Of a DNA stretch of 64,000 bases, positions 54,049 through 62,638 are shown one piece after another. Within the stretch, counting starts at the first letter, position 1. Every line of letters starts with the position of its first letter. The notes under the pieces are model-generated. The model saw only the letters and a program-made list of their open reading frames with translations, was not told the DNA's origin and made no database searches. Position numbers and translations under genes: made by a program. Source of the DNA: Candidatus Desulfovibrio gallistercoris (GTDB taxonomy: Bacteria; Desulfobacterota; Desulfovibrionia; Desulfovibrionales; Desulfovibrionaceae); the NCBI GenBank assembly GCA_019118745.1, contig DWYJ01000037.1, positions 38,489 through 102,488 of the forward strand, read 5' to 3'.

Positions 54049-55626
54049 ATGCAAAGCTCTACCCCCACCCTGGCCCGGCGCTATCTGTACAAACTTCTGG
54101 CCAATGTGGCGTCCGTACCGGTCTATCTGGTCATGGAGGCCATCCTGCCGCGCGCGCTGGGGCCGCAGATGTACGGCAACTACAGCTTTGCCACCAATCT
54201 TTTCCAGCAGCTCTCCGGCTTTCTGGACATGGGCACGTCCACCTGTTTTTACAACGCCCTGTCCCGCCGTCAGCACGAGACCGGCCTCATCGCCTTCTAC
54301 CTGCGGGTCAGCCTGCTGGTGGCCTGCATCAGTCTGGGCGTGGCCTGGCTCATGCAGATCCCGCCGGTGGGCGGTCTCCTCATGCCCGACGTGCCCGGCT
54401 GGCTCGCGCCGCTGGCGGCCGTCTGGGCCTTCCTGACCTGGTGGGGACGGGTGCTGCGCTCCATGAACGACGCCGTGGGCGCCACGGTGCCGTCGGAGAT
54501 GTCCCGCACGGTCATCGCCCTTTTGGCCGTCCTGGCGCTGGCAAGCCTGTACTGGCTGGACATCCTCAACATCTACAGCCTCTTCGGCCAGCAATACGCC
54601 ATGCTGGCGGCAACGGCCCTGGGCTACTGGATCGTGAGCAAAAACGCCTGGGAAGCGCGCTTCGGACAGGATGGCCGCTTCAGCCTGCGGCTGGACGGCA
54701 AGCAGGCCCGGCGCTATGCCGGAGAGTTTTTCGCCTACAGCCACCCGCTTTTCGTGCAGGCCCTGCTGACCTTCGCCATGCTGAGCGTGGAGCGCTGGCT
54801 GCTCCAGTGGTTCGACGGCAGCACGCAGCAGGCCTATTATGCCCTTGCGCAAAAAGTCTGCATCGCCTGCTTCCTTTTCGTCTCCGCCATGACGCCGCTC
54901 ATCATGCGTGAATTCTCCATCGCCTGGGGCAACAAGGACATGGAAGGCATGGGCCGCCTCATGCAGCGCTTTGCCCCCCTGCTCTATGCCGTCGCCGCCT
55001 ATTTCTCCTGCTTCAGCGCCGTGGAGGCCGGGGCGCTGGTCTCCCTCTTCGGCGGGGAAGAATTCGCGCCCGCCGTCCTGCCGGTGCAGATCATGGCCCT
55101 GTACCCGCTGCATCAGGCCTACTTGCAGCTTGCCAGCTCCGTCTTCCACGCCGCCGGACATACCCGGACCACCCGCAACATCACCATGCTGGACGCCGTC
55201 TACGGCTTTGCCGCCGTCTGGCTGCTGCTCGCGCCGGAGGAGTATTTCGGCCTGCATCTGGGCGCTGTGGGGCTGGCCTGCAAGACCGTGGGCGTCCAGT
55301 TCGTCACGGTCAATATCCAGCTCTACATGGCTTCCCGGCTCATCCCCTTTTCCTGGCTGCGCAATCTGGCGCATCAGTTCTGGTGCCTTGCCGTCCTGCT
55401 CGGCCTGGCCTTCGGCTGCCACGAGCTGACCCTGCTGCTGGGACTGGGGGATGCAACCTCCTTGCTGCGCTTCCTCTGCTCCGGGGTGCTGTACACGCTG
55501 GCTGCCGGCCTTGCCCTTTTCCTGCTGCCTGCGCTGGCCGGCCTGCAGCGCGCCGAACTGACGGCCTTTATCGCCCGCCTCCTCCCGCGCCGTCAGGCAG
55601 GGACCGGCCAAGGACCGGACGCCTAG
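54049..55626 (+). CDS. Polysaccharide flippase (MATE/MVF superfamily, Wzx-like)
   Basis: The 525-residue integral membrane protein has about 12-14 hydrophobic segments. The N-terminal LPRALGPQMYGNYSFATNLF is typical of polysaccharide biosynthesis (Wzx/RfbX) flippases, which move lipid-linked glycan units across the inner membrane. The middle contains a SVERWLLQWFDGSTQQAYYALAQKV loop, also family-like. No glycosyltransferase is directly adjacent; the GtrA-GT2/DegT pair lies 9 kb away. It has no clear Shine-Dalgarno site. Its TAG stop codon overlaps the start of repeat A5. Confidence 0.85.
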   Translation: MQSSTPTLARRYLYKLLANVASVPVYLVMEAILPRALGPQMYGNYSFATNLFQQLSGFLDMGTSTCFYNALSRRQHETGLIAFYLRVSLLVACISLGVAWLMQIPPVGGLLMPDVPGWLAPLAAVWAFLTWWGRVLRSMNDAVGATVPSEMSRTVIALLAVLALASLYWLDILNIYSLFGQQYAMLAATALGYWIVSKNAWEARFGQDGRFSLRLDGKQARRYAGEFFAYSHPLFVQALLTFAMLSVERWLLQWFDGSTQQAYYALAQKVCIACFLFVSAMTPLIMREFSIAWGNKDMEGMGRLMQRFAPLLYAVAAYFSCFSAVEAGALVSLFGGEEFAPAVLPVQIMALYPLHQAYLQLASSVFHAAGHTRTTRNITMLDAVYGFAAVWLLLAPEEYFGLHLGAVGLACKTVGVQFVTVNIQLYMASRLIPFSWLRNLAHQFWCLAVLLGLAFGCHELTLLLGLGDATSLLRFLCSGVLYTLAAGLALFLLPALAGLQRAELTAFIARLLPRRQAGTGQGPDA

Positions 55627-55845
55627 GGCCTGTCAACACTCTTCGCTGCCTGTTTGGGGGGAAGGGGCCCCCCTCGCTCTGCTGTCGATGCCCATAAGGC
55701 TCCTGCGTCGCCCAACGGACACGGCCTCCGGCCGCCTTTTGGTCGCCGTCGGCGCTGGAGGGCCCAGCCTTTTCGCAGCGAAGCGAGAAAAAACGTTCTC
55801 GTCAATCTTCCCCCCGAGCCCCCATCCCTTCCCCAGCGCGCTTTT
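55625..55845 (+). repeat. Family A repeat, copy 5
   Basis: AGGGCCTGTCAACACTCTTCGCTGCCTGTTTGGGGGG... through GTCGATGCCCATAAGGCTCCTG to CCCTTCCCCAGCGCGC. Like copy 1 it carries the variant right half with TTTTCGCAGCGAAGCGAGAAAAAACG. Confidence 0.85.
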
Positions 55846-55993
55846 GGAGCGTTCCACCTTTGAAAAAGAGGGAACGCGAGACGGCTGCACAGCGCCGCTC
55901 ATCCAAAATAACGCGAAAATCCACGTTTTTTTTGCATGAAACGGCATGCCGTCTGGTATGAAAGGCAAAGCGTTCCAGACGGGGAAAGGCTCG
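55846..55993 (+). repeat. Family B four-hairpin repeat, copy 9
   Basis: GGAGCGTTCCACCTTTGAAAAAGAGGGAACGC to GGGGAAAGGCTC, joined directly to A5. The first stem shows paired changes (GCGTTCC/GGAACGC against GCGTTTT/AAAACGC elsewhere). Confidence 0.82.
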
Positions 55994-56033
55994 AATGGAC
56001 TGCGCAGAAAAGCAACAGTTCCCGCCGCGCAAC

Positions 56034-56059
56034 AAAAAAGGGCGGGGGAATCCCCGCCC
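56034..56059 (-). terminator. Rho-independent terminator after chemoreceptor 3
   Basis: GGGCGGGG, GAAT loop, CCCCGCCC, followed on the minus strand by TTTTTT. Confidence 0.92.
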
Positions 56060-56085
56060 GTATCGTCCCTGTTTTGGCGCAGGGA

Positions 56086-58164
56086 TCAGCCGCGCTTCAT
56101 ATCCTCGATGAGCTGCGAGAGCTGTTGCGTCTGGTGGGCCAGATCGGAGACCGCCTGTGCCGCCTCGTTCATGGCTTGGGCGGACTGGGAGGACATGTCG
56201 TTGACCTCGAGGATGGACCGGTTGATCTCCTCGCTGGCCGCGGACTGTTCCTCGCTGGCCGCGGCGATGGCGCTGACCTGATCCGCCGTCTTGTCCGCAT
56301 CCTGCACGATGCCTTCCAGCGCGCTGCCCGATTCCTGGGCGAATTCCGTCGCCTGCTCCACTTCCTTCACGGCGCGCTCCACGGCATCGGAGCTCTTGCC
56401 CGTGCTCTCCTGGATGGCGCGGATGGCGTTGCCCACGTCCGCCGTGGAGGACATGGTCTTTTCCGCCAGCTTGCGGACCTCGTCCGCCACCACGGCGAAA
56501 CCGCGTCCGGCCTCACCGGCGCGCGCCGCCTCGATGGCCGCATTGAGGGCGAGCAGGTTGGTCTGGTCCGCAATGTCGGAGATGACGCCCATGATCTGAT
56601 CGATGGCCTGCGCATGCGTATTGAGCTGGGCCATATCCGTCTTGAGCGCCAGAGAGACCTCATGCACCCGCTGGATGCTCGCCAGAGCCTTGCGCACGAT
56701 TTCCGCCCCGTCGCTGGCCTTGTGGCGCGTCTCGCTGGACATCTGCGAGGCGCTGCCGGCGTTCTTGGCCACTTCCTGCACGGTGGAGTTCATCTCATTC
56801 ATGGCCGTTGCGGCTTCGGAAAGGCGGGTGGCCGACTCCGTAGCCGAATGGTTGGACTGTTCAATCTGGGCCGAGAGCTGCGTGGCCGCGGAGGAGATGA
56901 CGTTGACGATGCTTTCCAGCTGACCGGCCGCCGCAAGCATGCCTTCGCGCTTGGCGCTTTCGGCACGGCGTGCCGCTTCTTCCGCTGCGGCCTTGGCGGC
57001 ATGGGCCTCCTGCGTGGCCTGTTGCGCGGCCTGTGCCTTGTCCTCACTTTCCTTGAGCAGGCGGCGCAGACCGTCGATCATCCGCCGGATGCCCTGCGAG
57101 AGCGTGCTCAGCTCGTCGCCGCGGCGTTCGTTGCGGGCCAGCTGGCGGTCTTCCTCCGGCGCAAGTTGCAGATCGCCGTCGGCCACATGGCTGACCACAC
57201 CGGACGCGCCGGACAGACCGTTGGCCACGCCACGCATATTGAAGAAGATGATGAGCCCGACCACAAGGCCGCACAGCAGCACCAGCACGGCGCTGATCAT
57301 GAACAGGCGGTTGACGGGGGCATAGATCTCCGTCGTGCTCACTTCGAGGCAGACCCACCACTTCATGTCAGGCAGCTGCTTGAAATGCACGGCATGAATG
57401 TCCCCGTCTTCCTTGGTGTAGTAGAGATGGCCCTCGCTCTGAGCAAGCATCTCCTTCACGTGCGGCACATCGGCATCCACACGGCCGATCTGCTTGGCAT
57501 CCTGATAGAGGACGAGCATGCCGGAGGCGTTGTAGACGTAGGCCTGCCCCTCCTCGCCTAGCGTGACGCGATTGGTCGTCAGCTTGGCGAGGGATTCGCT
57601 GTCCAACTTGAGGAAGACGAGGCCCAGCGTCTTCCCTTCACGCTTCACGGGCAGGGAGATGATGGTGGCCGTGCGCTTGTTGGTCTTGTTCTGCACGTCC
57701 TCCACCCCGTAGTCCCCGGAGCGCATGGACTCGTTGAAATACTGACGGGCGCTGATATCCAGGCCGACAGAGGCCGCGTCCGAATGCAGCACGATCTTGC
57801 CCGCGGGGTCCGTGACCCCGATGCCGTCAAGAAGGCTGTAATTGTCGTTCATGTCCCGCAGGTAGGAGGTGGCGCGCTCATCCAGTTCCTTCAGGGTATC
57901 GGCCGTCGCGCCGTTGGCCCGCGCCTCAAGGTAGGCGACGATCTGCGGCACGTCCGTGGTGGAGCGCAGGACCCCGCGCAGCAGGGTGGACGCCGTCCGC
58001 AACTCGCCCAGCTGAAGTTCCGCCATGGAATCCAGATCCGCCATGAGCTGCGAGCGCAAGACGTTACGCGACGCGCCGTAATTGACGGCAGCCACAACCA
58101 CCAGTCCGATAAGGGCCGGGACCAGCACAAACAAGAGCATTTTTGCCAGCAGACGCATCTTCAT
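56086..58164 (-). CDS. Methyl-accepting chemotaxis protein 3
   Basis: The 692-residue receptor has TM1 ([18 protein letters not shown]), a periplasmic Cache-type sensor (second module [20 protein letters not shown]), TM2 ([22 protein letters not shown]), a HAMP-like linker, coiled coil and the signalling tip [20 protein letters not shown]. The sensor differs from receptors 1 and 2, so it probably detects another ligand. It lies 147 bases downstream of cheV and may be co-transcribed with it. The Shine-Dalgarno site is weak. Confidence 0.92.
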   Translation of the reverse strand: MKMRLLAKMLLFVLVPALIGLVVVAAVNYGASRNVLRSQLMADLDSMAELQLGELRTASTLLRGVLRSTTDVPQIVAYLEARANGATADTLKELDERATSYLRDMNDNYSLLDGIGVTDPAGKIVLHSDAASVGLDISARQYFNESMRSGDYGVEDVQNKTNKRTATIISLPVKREGKTLGLVFLKLDSESLAKLTTNRVTLGEEGQAYVYNASGMLVLYQDAKQIGRVDADVPHVKEMLAQSEGHLYYTKEDGDIHAVHFKQLPDMKWWVCLEVSTTEIYAPVNRLFMISAVLVLLCGLVVGLIIFFNMRGVANGLSGASGVVSHVADGDLQLAPEEDRQLARNERRGDELSTLSQGIRRMIDGLRRLLKESEDKAQAAQQATQEAHAAKAAAEEAARRAESAKREGMLAAAGQLESIVNVISSAATQLSAQIEQSNHSATESATRLSEAATAMNEMNSTVQEVAKNAGSASQMSSETRHKASDGAEIVRKALASIQRVHEVSLALKTDMAQLNTHAQAIDQIMGVISDIADQTNLLALNAAIEAARAGEAGRGFAVVADEVRKLAEKTMSSTADVGNAIRAIQESTGKSSDAVERAVKEVEQATEFAQESGSALEGIVQDADKTADQVSAIAAASEEQSAASEEINRSILEVNDMSSQSAQAMNEAAQAVSDLAHQTQQLSQLIEDMKRG

Positions 58165-58310
58165 GGCATTCTCAGGGGCTGGGGAGCATCCGCATGCCGG
58201 CAGGCCGTCCGCCGGCAGCCACTCCGTTTCAGGGAAGTCGTTTCTTCACGGAAGCACGGGGCCTACCCTGCCGCCGAGCTCCCCTCTCACATACAGGGCA
58301 GGAGCTTTGG

Positions 58311-59267
58311 CTACAGCTCGCCGGTCCCCCAGGTCGCCACCACCAGATCGTAGAGCTTTTCCGAAAGGGCCTTAAGGTCCGGCTTGGTGTACTGGGCATT
58401 GGCGCCCACCACGCCGCACTTTCGGGCCAGGCTCTCATTGATCATGGACGAGAAGATGGCCACCGGCAGCGACTTGAGGATGGAATCTTCCTTGATGCGC
58501 TTGCAGAGGGCCAGGCCGTCCATGGTCGGCATCTCGATATCCGTGATGATGCCTTGCAGATAATGGGAGATGGAGACGTTGTTCTCTTCGCACAGACGGC
58601 GCAGGCGGCAGAGCTCGTTCCAGGCCTCCTGGCCGTTGACGCACTGCTGCACTTCGAAGCGCCCTTCCTTGGTCAGCAGATCGAGCACCAGCGCTCTGAT
58701 GGACGAGGAGTCGTCCACATGCAGGATCTTGTAGACGCGGCCGTCCACGGGCCGTTTGGCCGTTTCCAGGTCGAAGCGGATGGCCATGGCCGGATGGAGT
58801 TCGGCCACGATGGCCTCAAGGTCGAGGAGGAAGATGACCCGCTCCTCCAGACGCACCACGCCGATGACCGAGCTCTGGCTGATGTTCTGCAGGAATTTGC
58901 CGGGAGCCTCCACGTCCGTCCAGCTCAGACGGTAGATGCGGTTGACCCCGGAGACCAGAAAGCCTGTGCAGACCGTATTGAATTCCGTGACGATGATCTT
59001 GGCGTCATCATTGGCGATGGGCGTGCTGCCCAGATATTTCGCCATGTCGATGAGCGGCACGATGCGCCCGTTGCGGTGGGAAAAAGCCCCCAGCACGGCC
59101 GGATGCCGCATCTCCGGCATGGCCGTGACGTTCTGGCGGCGGATGATCTCCACCACTTTGGCCACGTTCAGCCCGTAATGTCCTTCGTACCCGTCCTGAT
59201 TGACATAAAACTCCACGATTTCCAGTTCATTGGTGCCGGTCTCAAGAAGAATGTTGGTCTGCGACAT
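58311..59267 (-). CDS. cheV: Chemotaxis protein CheV (CheW domain plus receiver)
   Basis: The 318-residue protein has an N-terminal CheW-like domain (residues about 10-165: GLNVAKVVEIIRRQNVTAMP) and a C-terminal receiver domain (about 185-318) with acidic pocket ILHVDDSSSIR, phosphorylated Asp in ITDIEMPTMDG and conserved Lys in AQYTKPD. CheV couples receptors to CheA and allows adaptation by phosphorylation. The start at 59267 has GGAG six bases upstream. No clear sigma28 promoter was found before it, unlike cheW. Confidence 0.94.
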   Translation of the reverse strand: MSQTNILLETGTNELEIVEFYVNQDGYEGHYGLNVAKVVEIIRRQNVTAMPEMRHPAVLGAFSHRNGRIVPLIDMAKYLGSTPIANDDAKIIVTEFNTVCTGFLVSGVNRIYRLSWTDVEAPGKFLQNISQSSVIGVVRLEERVIFLLDLEAIVAELHPAMAIRFDLETAKRPVDGRVYKILHVDDSSSIRALVLDLLTKEGRFEVQQCVNGQEAWNELCRLRRLCEENNVSISHYLQGIITDIEMPTMDGLALCKRIKEDSILKSLPVAIFSSMINESLARKCGVVGANAQYTKPDLKALSEKLYDLVVATWGTGEL

Positions 59268-59335
59268 AGGTACTCCGGATGGGGCGATACGAACTTCATA
59301 TAAAGTTGTCACCAAACCTTTACGGCAGGCCTTGG

Positions 59336-59375
59336 AAAAAGATTAGCGCCCCTGCCGAAAAGAAGGCCGGGGCGC
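59336..59375 (-). terminator. Terminator after cysK
   Basis: GCGCCCC and GGGGCGC form the outer stem with an inner GCC/GGC; on the minus strand TAATCTTTTT follows. It lies 25 bases after the stop codon. Confidence 0.75.
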
Positions 59376-59399
59376 ATGCCGCTACAGTCGAGAGAGAAG

Positions 59400-60314
59400 T
59401 TATTTTACAAAGAGTTCCGTGGACATGTAGCGCTCTCCCGTATCACAGGCGAGCGTGACGATATTCCTTCCGCGCATGGCCGGGCGGGCGGCCACCCGCA
59501 AAGCCGCGGCCACGTTGGCCCCTGTGGAGATGCCCGCGCAGACGCCGCAGGTGCGCATGAGCAGCCGGGCGGTGCGCAGGGCCTCCTCGGTGGAGACGGT
59601 CAGCACGCCGTCCAGCAGTTCGCGGTCGAGGATGGACGGGATGAAGTTCGCGCCGATGCCCTGGATGCCGTGCGGCCCGGCCTTGCCGCCGGAAAGCAGC
59701 GGCGATTCGGCCGGCTCCACCGCAAACACGCTGACGTCCGTGCCGTTTTCCTTGAGATAGCGCCCGATGCCCGTGATGGACGAACCGGAGCCCACACCGG
59801 CCACCAGCACCTGCATGGTGCCCACGCTGTCATGGAAGATCTCCGGCCCGGTCGTGCTGTAATGCGCCTCCACGGCCCAGGGATTGGTGAACTGGCCAAG
59901 GATGATGCCGCCACGCTCCGCGGCGAGGCGTTCCGCCGCCTTGAGGGCGCCTTCCATGCCGTCCGCGGCCGGGGTGAGCACCACTTCGGCCCCCAGGGCC
60001 GCCAGCAGCCGCCGGCGCTCGATGCTCATGGTCTCCGGCATGGTCAGGACGCATTTCAGCCCGCGCACGGCCGACACCAGCGCCAGACCGATGCCGAGGT
60101 TGCCGCTGGTGGCCTCCACCAGCGTGCCGCCGGGCAGCACGTCCCCTCTGTCGAGAGCGCGGTCCACCATATGGAAGGCCACTCTATCCTTGATGGAGCC
60201 GCCGGGATTGCAATTCTCCAGCTTGAGCCAGACCCTGCCGGGCAGGTCGCTGCACAGGGGGGAAAGTTGTAACAAGGGGGTATTGCCGATGCTTTGCAGA
60301 ACCGTCGTCAGCAT
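59400..60314 (-). CDS. cysK: Cysteine synthase (O-acetylserine sulfhydrylase)
   Basis: This PLP enzyme forms cysteine from O-acetylserine and sulfide. The 304-residue protein has the PLP Lys in NPGGSIKDR, the cofactor/substrate loop TSGNLGIGLA and the phosphate cup VGSGSSITGIGRYL. The STGANVAAALRVA stretch near the C-terminus is also typical. CysM or a related beta-substituting enzyme cannot be fully excluded. The start at 60314 has AGAGGAC upstream; the track extension is antisense to the next gene. A good promoter lies 29 bases upstream. Confidence 0.93.
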   Translation of the reverse strand: MLTTVLQSIGNTPLLQLSPLCSDLPGRVWLKLENCNPGGSIKDRVAFHMVDRALDRGDVLPGGTLVEATSGNLGIGLALVSAVRGLKCVLTMPETMSIERRRLLAALGAEVVLTPAADGMEGALKAAERLAAERGGIILGQFTNPWAVEAHYSTTGPEIFHDSVGTMQVLVAGVGSGSSITGIGRYLKENGTDVSVFAVEPAESPLLSGGKAGPHGIQGIGANFIPSILDRELLDGVLTVSTEEALRTARLLMRTCGVCAGISTGANVAAALRVAARPAMRGRNIVTLACDTGERYMSTELFVK

Positions 60315-60342
60315 GAAGTCCTCTCTGCGGTGTATTTTTTCG

Positions 60343-60371
60343 ATGATAGGCCAAACATCCCCACTTGGCAA
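60343..60371 (-). promoter_or_regulatory. Sigma70-type promoter for cysK
   Basis: On the minus strand TTGCCA, 17 bases, TATCAT (5 of 6 in each box). The predicted start is near 60336. Confidence 0.7.
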
Positions 60372-60383
60372 CGAGAGGCCGCC

Positions 60384-60413
60384 TTGACAGCCCCGCGGGA
60401 CAGGACGTAGCCT
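60384..60413 (+). promoter_or_regulatory. Possible promoter for the two periplasmic protein genes
   Basis: A perfect TTGACA followed after 18 bases by a weak TAGCCT. It is back-to-back with the cysK promoter. Confidence 0.35.
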
Positions 60414-60483
60414 TTTACTAGAGGGCAAATGGTGCCCCTCCCCGCCTGATATATCAATTCTGTCCATCATCAAGGAGTTGCTT

Positions 60484-60954
60484 ATGAAGTCCCTACGCAT
60501 CTGCCTGCTGGCCCTTGCCGCCTGCGCCCTCAGCCTGAGCCTCGGCCTGCGGACCGCCGCGGCCAAGGCGGACGTGGTCGAGCTCTACGCCAATGCCGTC
60601 ATCAGCGCCGATACGGAGATGCTGGAAAAGGTGCTGGCCCCCAACTACTGGCATATCGCCGCCAACGGCCACATCCAGGACAAGGAGCATTTCATCGAAA
60701 GCATCAAGAACAAGCAGCTCGTCATCAATCATCTGACGCTGACCAACCTGCGCCGCAGCATGATCGGCGACTGCACCCTCATGACGGGCAACGGCATCCT
60801 GCGCGGCAAGGCGACGCCCGCCCTGCCCGAAGGCCTGATGCGCTATTCCGTCGTCATCGCCAAGAACGGCGACACGGAGCAGGTCGTCCTGTTCCAGGCC
60901 ACGCCCGTGGTGCCCTCGACCGACTGCAAGGACGGCAACTGCGCCATCCGCTAA
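60484..60954 (+). CDS. Periplasmic NTF2/SnoaL-like (DUF4440-type) protein
   Basis: The 156-residue protein has a signal peptide (MKSLRICLLALAACALSLSL, cleavage near TAAAKA). The mature part reads ADVVELYANAVISADTEMLEKVLAPNYWHIAANGHIQDKEHFI, the classic opening of a SnoaL/DUF4440 cone-shaped domain. It ends with two Cys (DCKDGNCAIR) that may form a disulfide. The function of such periplasmic NTF2-like proteins is unknown. AAGGAG lies six bases before ATG 60484. It is followed after 18 bases by the OB-fold gene. Confidence 0.82.
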   Translation: MKSLRICLLALAACALSLSLGLRTAAAKADVVELYANAVISADTEMLEKVLAPNYWHIAANGHIQDKEHFIESIKNKQLVINHLTLTNLRRSMIGDCTLMTGNGILRGKATPALPEGLMRYSVVIAKNGDTEQVVLFQATPVVPSTDCKDGNCAIR

Positions 60955-60972
60955 ACCTGTGAGGAGCCACGC

Positions 60973-61344
60973 ATGAAGCTTCGCCTGCTCAGTCTTGCCG
61001 CACTTTCGGCCCTGACGCTGCTGTCCCCGCAGGATGCGCGGGCCGGTTTCCTCGGCCCCAGCGATGCCGCGGCCCCCACCACCTCCCTTGCGGAATGTTC
61101 CCGCGCCGAGGAAATGACCACCTGCGTCCTGACCGGCCATCTGACCCGGCACGAACGCCGCAACCGCTACCTTTTTGAAGCCGAAGGCGGCCGGATGATC
61201 GTGGACATCCCGCCGCACGTTTTCGGCCAGACCGATGTCCGGCCGGAACAGACCATCCGCATCACCGGCGAGATCGGCGGCAAGCGTCACCCCGACCGGC
61301 AGGACCCGCATCTGCGCGTCCGCTATCTCGAAGTCCTGCCCTGA
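60973..61344 (+). CDS. Periplasmic OB-fold protein, YgiW/YdeI (BOF) family
   Basis: The 123-residue protein has a signal peptide ending near QDARAG. The mature part fits the BOF family: CVLTGHLTRHERRNRYLFEAEGGRMIVDIPPHVF followed by ITGEIGGKRHP. In enteric bacteria such proteins are linked to stress tolerance and may bind cations or small ligands. GAGGAG precedes the ATG. It is probably co-transcribed with the preceding SnoaL-like gene. Confidence 0.85.
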   Translation: MKLRLLSLAALSALTLLSPQDARAGFLGPSDAAAPTTSLAECSRAEEMTTCVLTGHLTRHERRNRYLFEAEGGRMIVDIPPHVFGQTDVRPEQTIRITGEIGGKRHPDRQDPHLRVRYLEVLP

Positions 61345-61399
61345 AGACAGTGAAGGCTGCCGATCTATCTGGACCAGATGCCGCCGGTGCCCCTGAAAA

Positions 61400-61428
61400 T
61401 GGACACGCCGGCGGCATTCCTGTATCCT
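61400..61428 (+). promoter_or_regulatory. Promoter for TM2 protein 1
   Basis: TGGACA, 17 bases, TATCCT. It is conserved in the duplicated copy at 62582-62610. Confidence 0.5.
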
Positions 61429-61456
61429 GAGAGATACCAGCACCCAGGACCCATCC

Positions 61457-62338
61457 ATGACCAAGCTCTGCTTCTCGTTGTTGCTGCTGACCGCTTTGAC
61501 CGGCGTGCTTGCCAAGGTAGATTGGAGCGGCGTGTTCCCCTGGTTCAATCGGCCATTCAGCATGGCCAACTACGCCTTTCTCTTGCTGCTCTATATCCCC
61601 CCCATCGTCATGGCCTTGCAGGCGGCCGCCCCTCGCAACGATCCGGTGCTTTCCCTGATGGCCTTTGGCCTCACCTCCTGGGGGCTCCTCTTCGTGACCT
61701 TCGACGCGCTTCTGATTCTGGCCTATGCCGGCTGCCTAGCGCTGCCGTGCGGCCTGTTGCTCCACGCGGTCGTTCGCGCGTTCAGGCCCGGGGACCGGCG
61801 TCTCCTTCTGCTGCTGACCCTTTTGGGCGGCATCTTCGGGATGCATCGCTTCTATGCCGGGCGTCCCTTGTCCGGCTTCTACATGCTGCTGTTGAACTTC
61901 ACCGGTCTGCTCACCGTTATCTTCATCATCGGCCTGTACCCTCTCAGCGCGGTGGCGATCTGGATGCTGATCGATCTTATTTTCGTCGCAATGGGGCGCT
62001 TCAGGGACGGACAGAACCATCGCATCACCGGCCGGCAGGCTGCGGGAAGAGACGAGTGCGGCTCGCGGAGCCGCCGCAGGCTTGTGCTGTTGAGCATTTT
62101 TCTGGGAGTCGTCGGGGCACACCGCTTCCTTGTCCGGCGTCCGTATACCGGCCTCTGCATGGTATGCCTGTTCCTGGTGAACGTGCACTACCTGCAGTAT
62201 AATCCGCTCCTGAGGAACGCTGCCGACATCTGGTGGTTCCTTACCATCCCGTTGCAATTGAGCTGGCTGCTTAGCGACATCGTTGCCGTGAGCTGCGGCT
62301 GCTTCAGAGACGGCAGAGGACGCCCCGCCACCGCCTGA
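61457..62338 (+). CDS. TM2-domain membrane protein 1
   Basis: The 293-residue protein has about 8-9 hydrophobic segments. TM2-domain patterns occur twice: LLGGIFGMHRFYAGRPLSGFY (residues about 122-142) and FLGVVGAHRFLVRRPYTGL (about 217-235), each a helix-turn-helix with the G-x-HRF turn, followed in the first case by a second helix and IDLIFVAMG. The N-terminal third is unrelated hydrophobic sequence. Function unknown. It is the first copy of a tandem gene duplication that also includes about 80 bases of upstream DNA with the promoter. Confidence 0.85.
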   Translation: MTKLCFSLLLLTALTGVLAKVDWSGVFPWFNRPFSMANYAFLLLLYIPPIVMALQAAAPRNDPVLSLMAFGLTSWGLLFVTFDALLILAYAGCLALPCGLLLHAVVRAFRPGDRRLLLLLTLLGGIFGMHRFYAGRPLSGFYMLLLNFTGLLTVIFIIGLYPLSAVAIWMLIDLIFVAMGRFRDGQNHRITGRQAAGRDECGSRSRRRLVLLSIFLGVVGAHRFLVRRPYTGLCMVCLFLVNVHYLQYNPLLRNAADIWWFLTIPLQLSWLLSDIVAVSCGCFRDGRGRPATA

Positions 62339-62403
62339 GCGGCGGAAAGACACGGCAGGAAGAAAGGACACCCGCCCTCTTCTCCTCTGAGCAGGCAGGC
62401 ATG

Positions 62404-62550
62404 GGCATTTTCCCTTTGAAAAAAGGAAGGACACCAGGCGACGGCACGCGCGGCCCGTCCCCAACCGGGCGGGAAAGCCACGCATTTTTCCGCGAAACGC
62501 CAGGCCGTATGGCTGGAAGCGCGAAGCGTATCAAACGGGAAATGTGCTCT
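62404..62550 (+). repeat. Family B four-hairpin repeat, copy 10
   Basis: GGGCATTTTCCCTTTGAAAAAAGGAAGG to ACGGGAAATGTGCTCT. It sits exactly at the junction between the two units of the TM2 gene duplication. Confidence 0.82.
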
Positions 62551-62581
62551 TTGGATCAGATGCCACCGGCGACCCTGAAAA

Positions 62582-62610
62582 TGGACAAGCCGGCGGCATA
62601 CCTGTATTCT
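62582..62610 (+). promoter_or_regulatory. Promoter for TM2 protein 2
   Basis: TGGACA, 17 bases, TATTCT, duplicated from 61400-61428. Confidence 0.5.
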
Positions 62611-62638
62611 GAGAGATACCACCACCCAGGACATATCC

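Noticed and set aside
59268-59399. Sigma28 promoter before cheV
   Set aside because: TAAAGGTT is present but no GCCGATAA-like box lies at the right distance.
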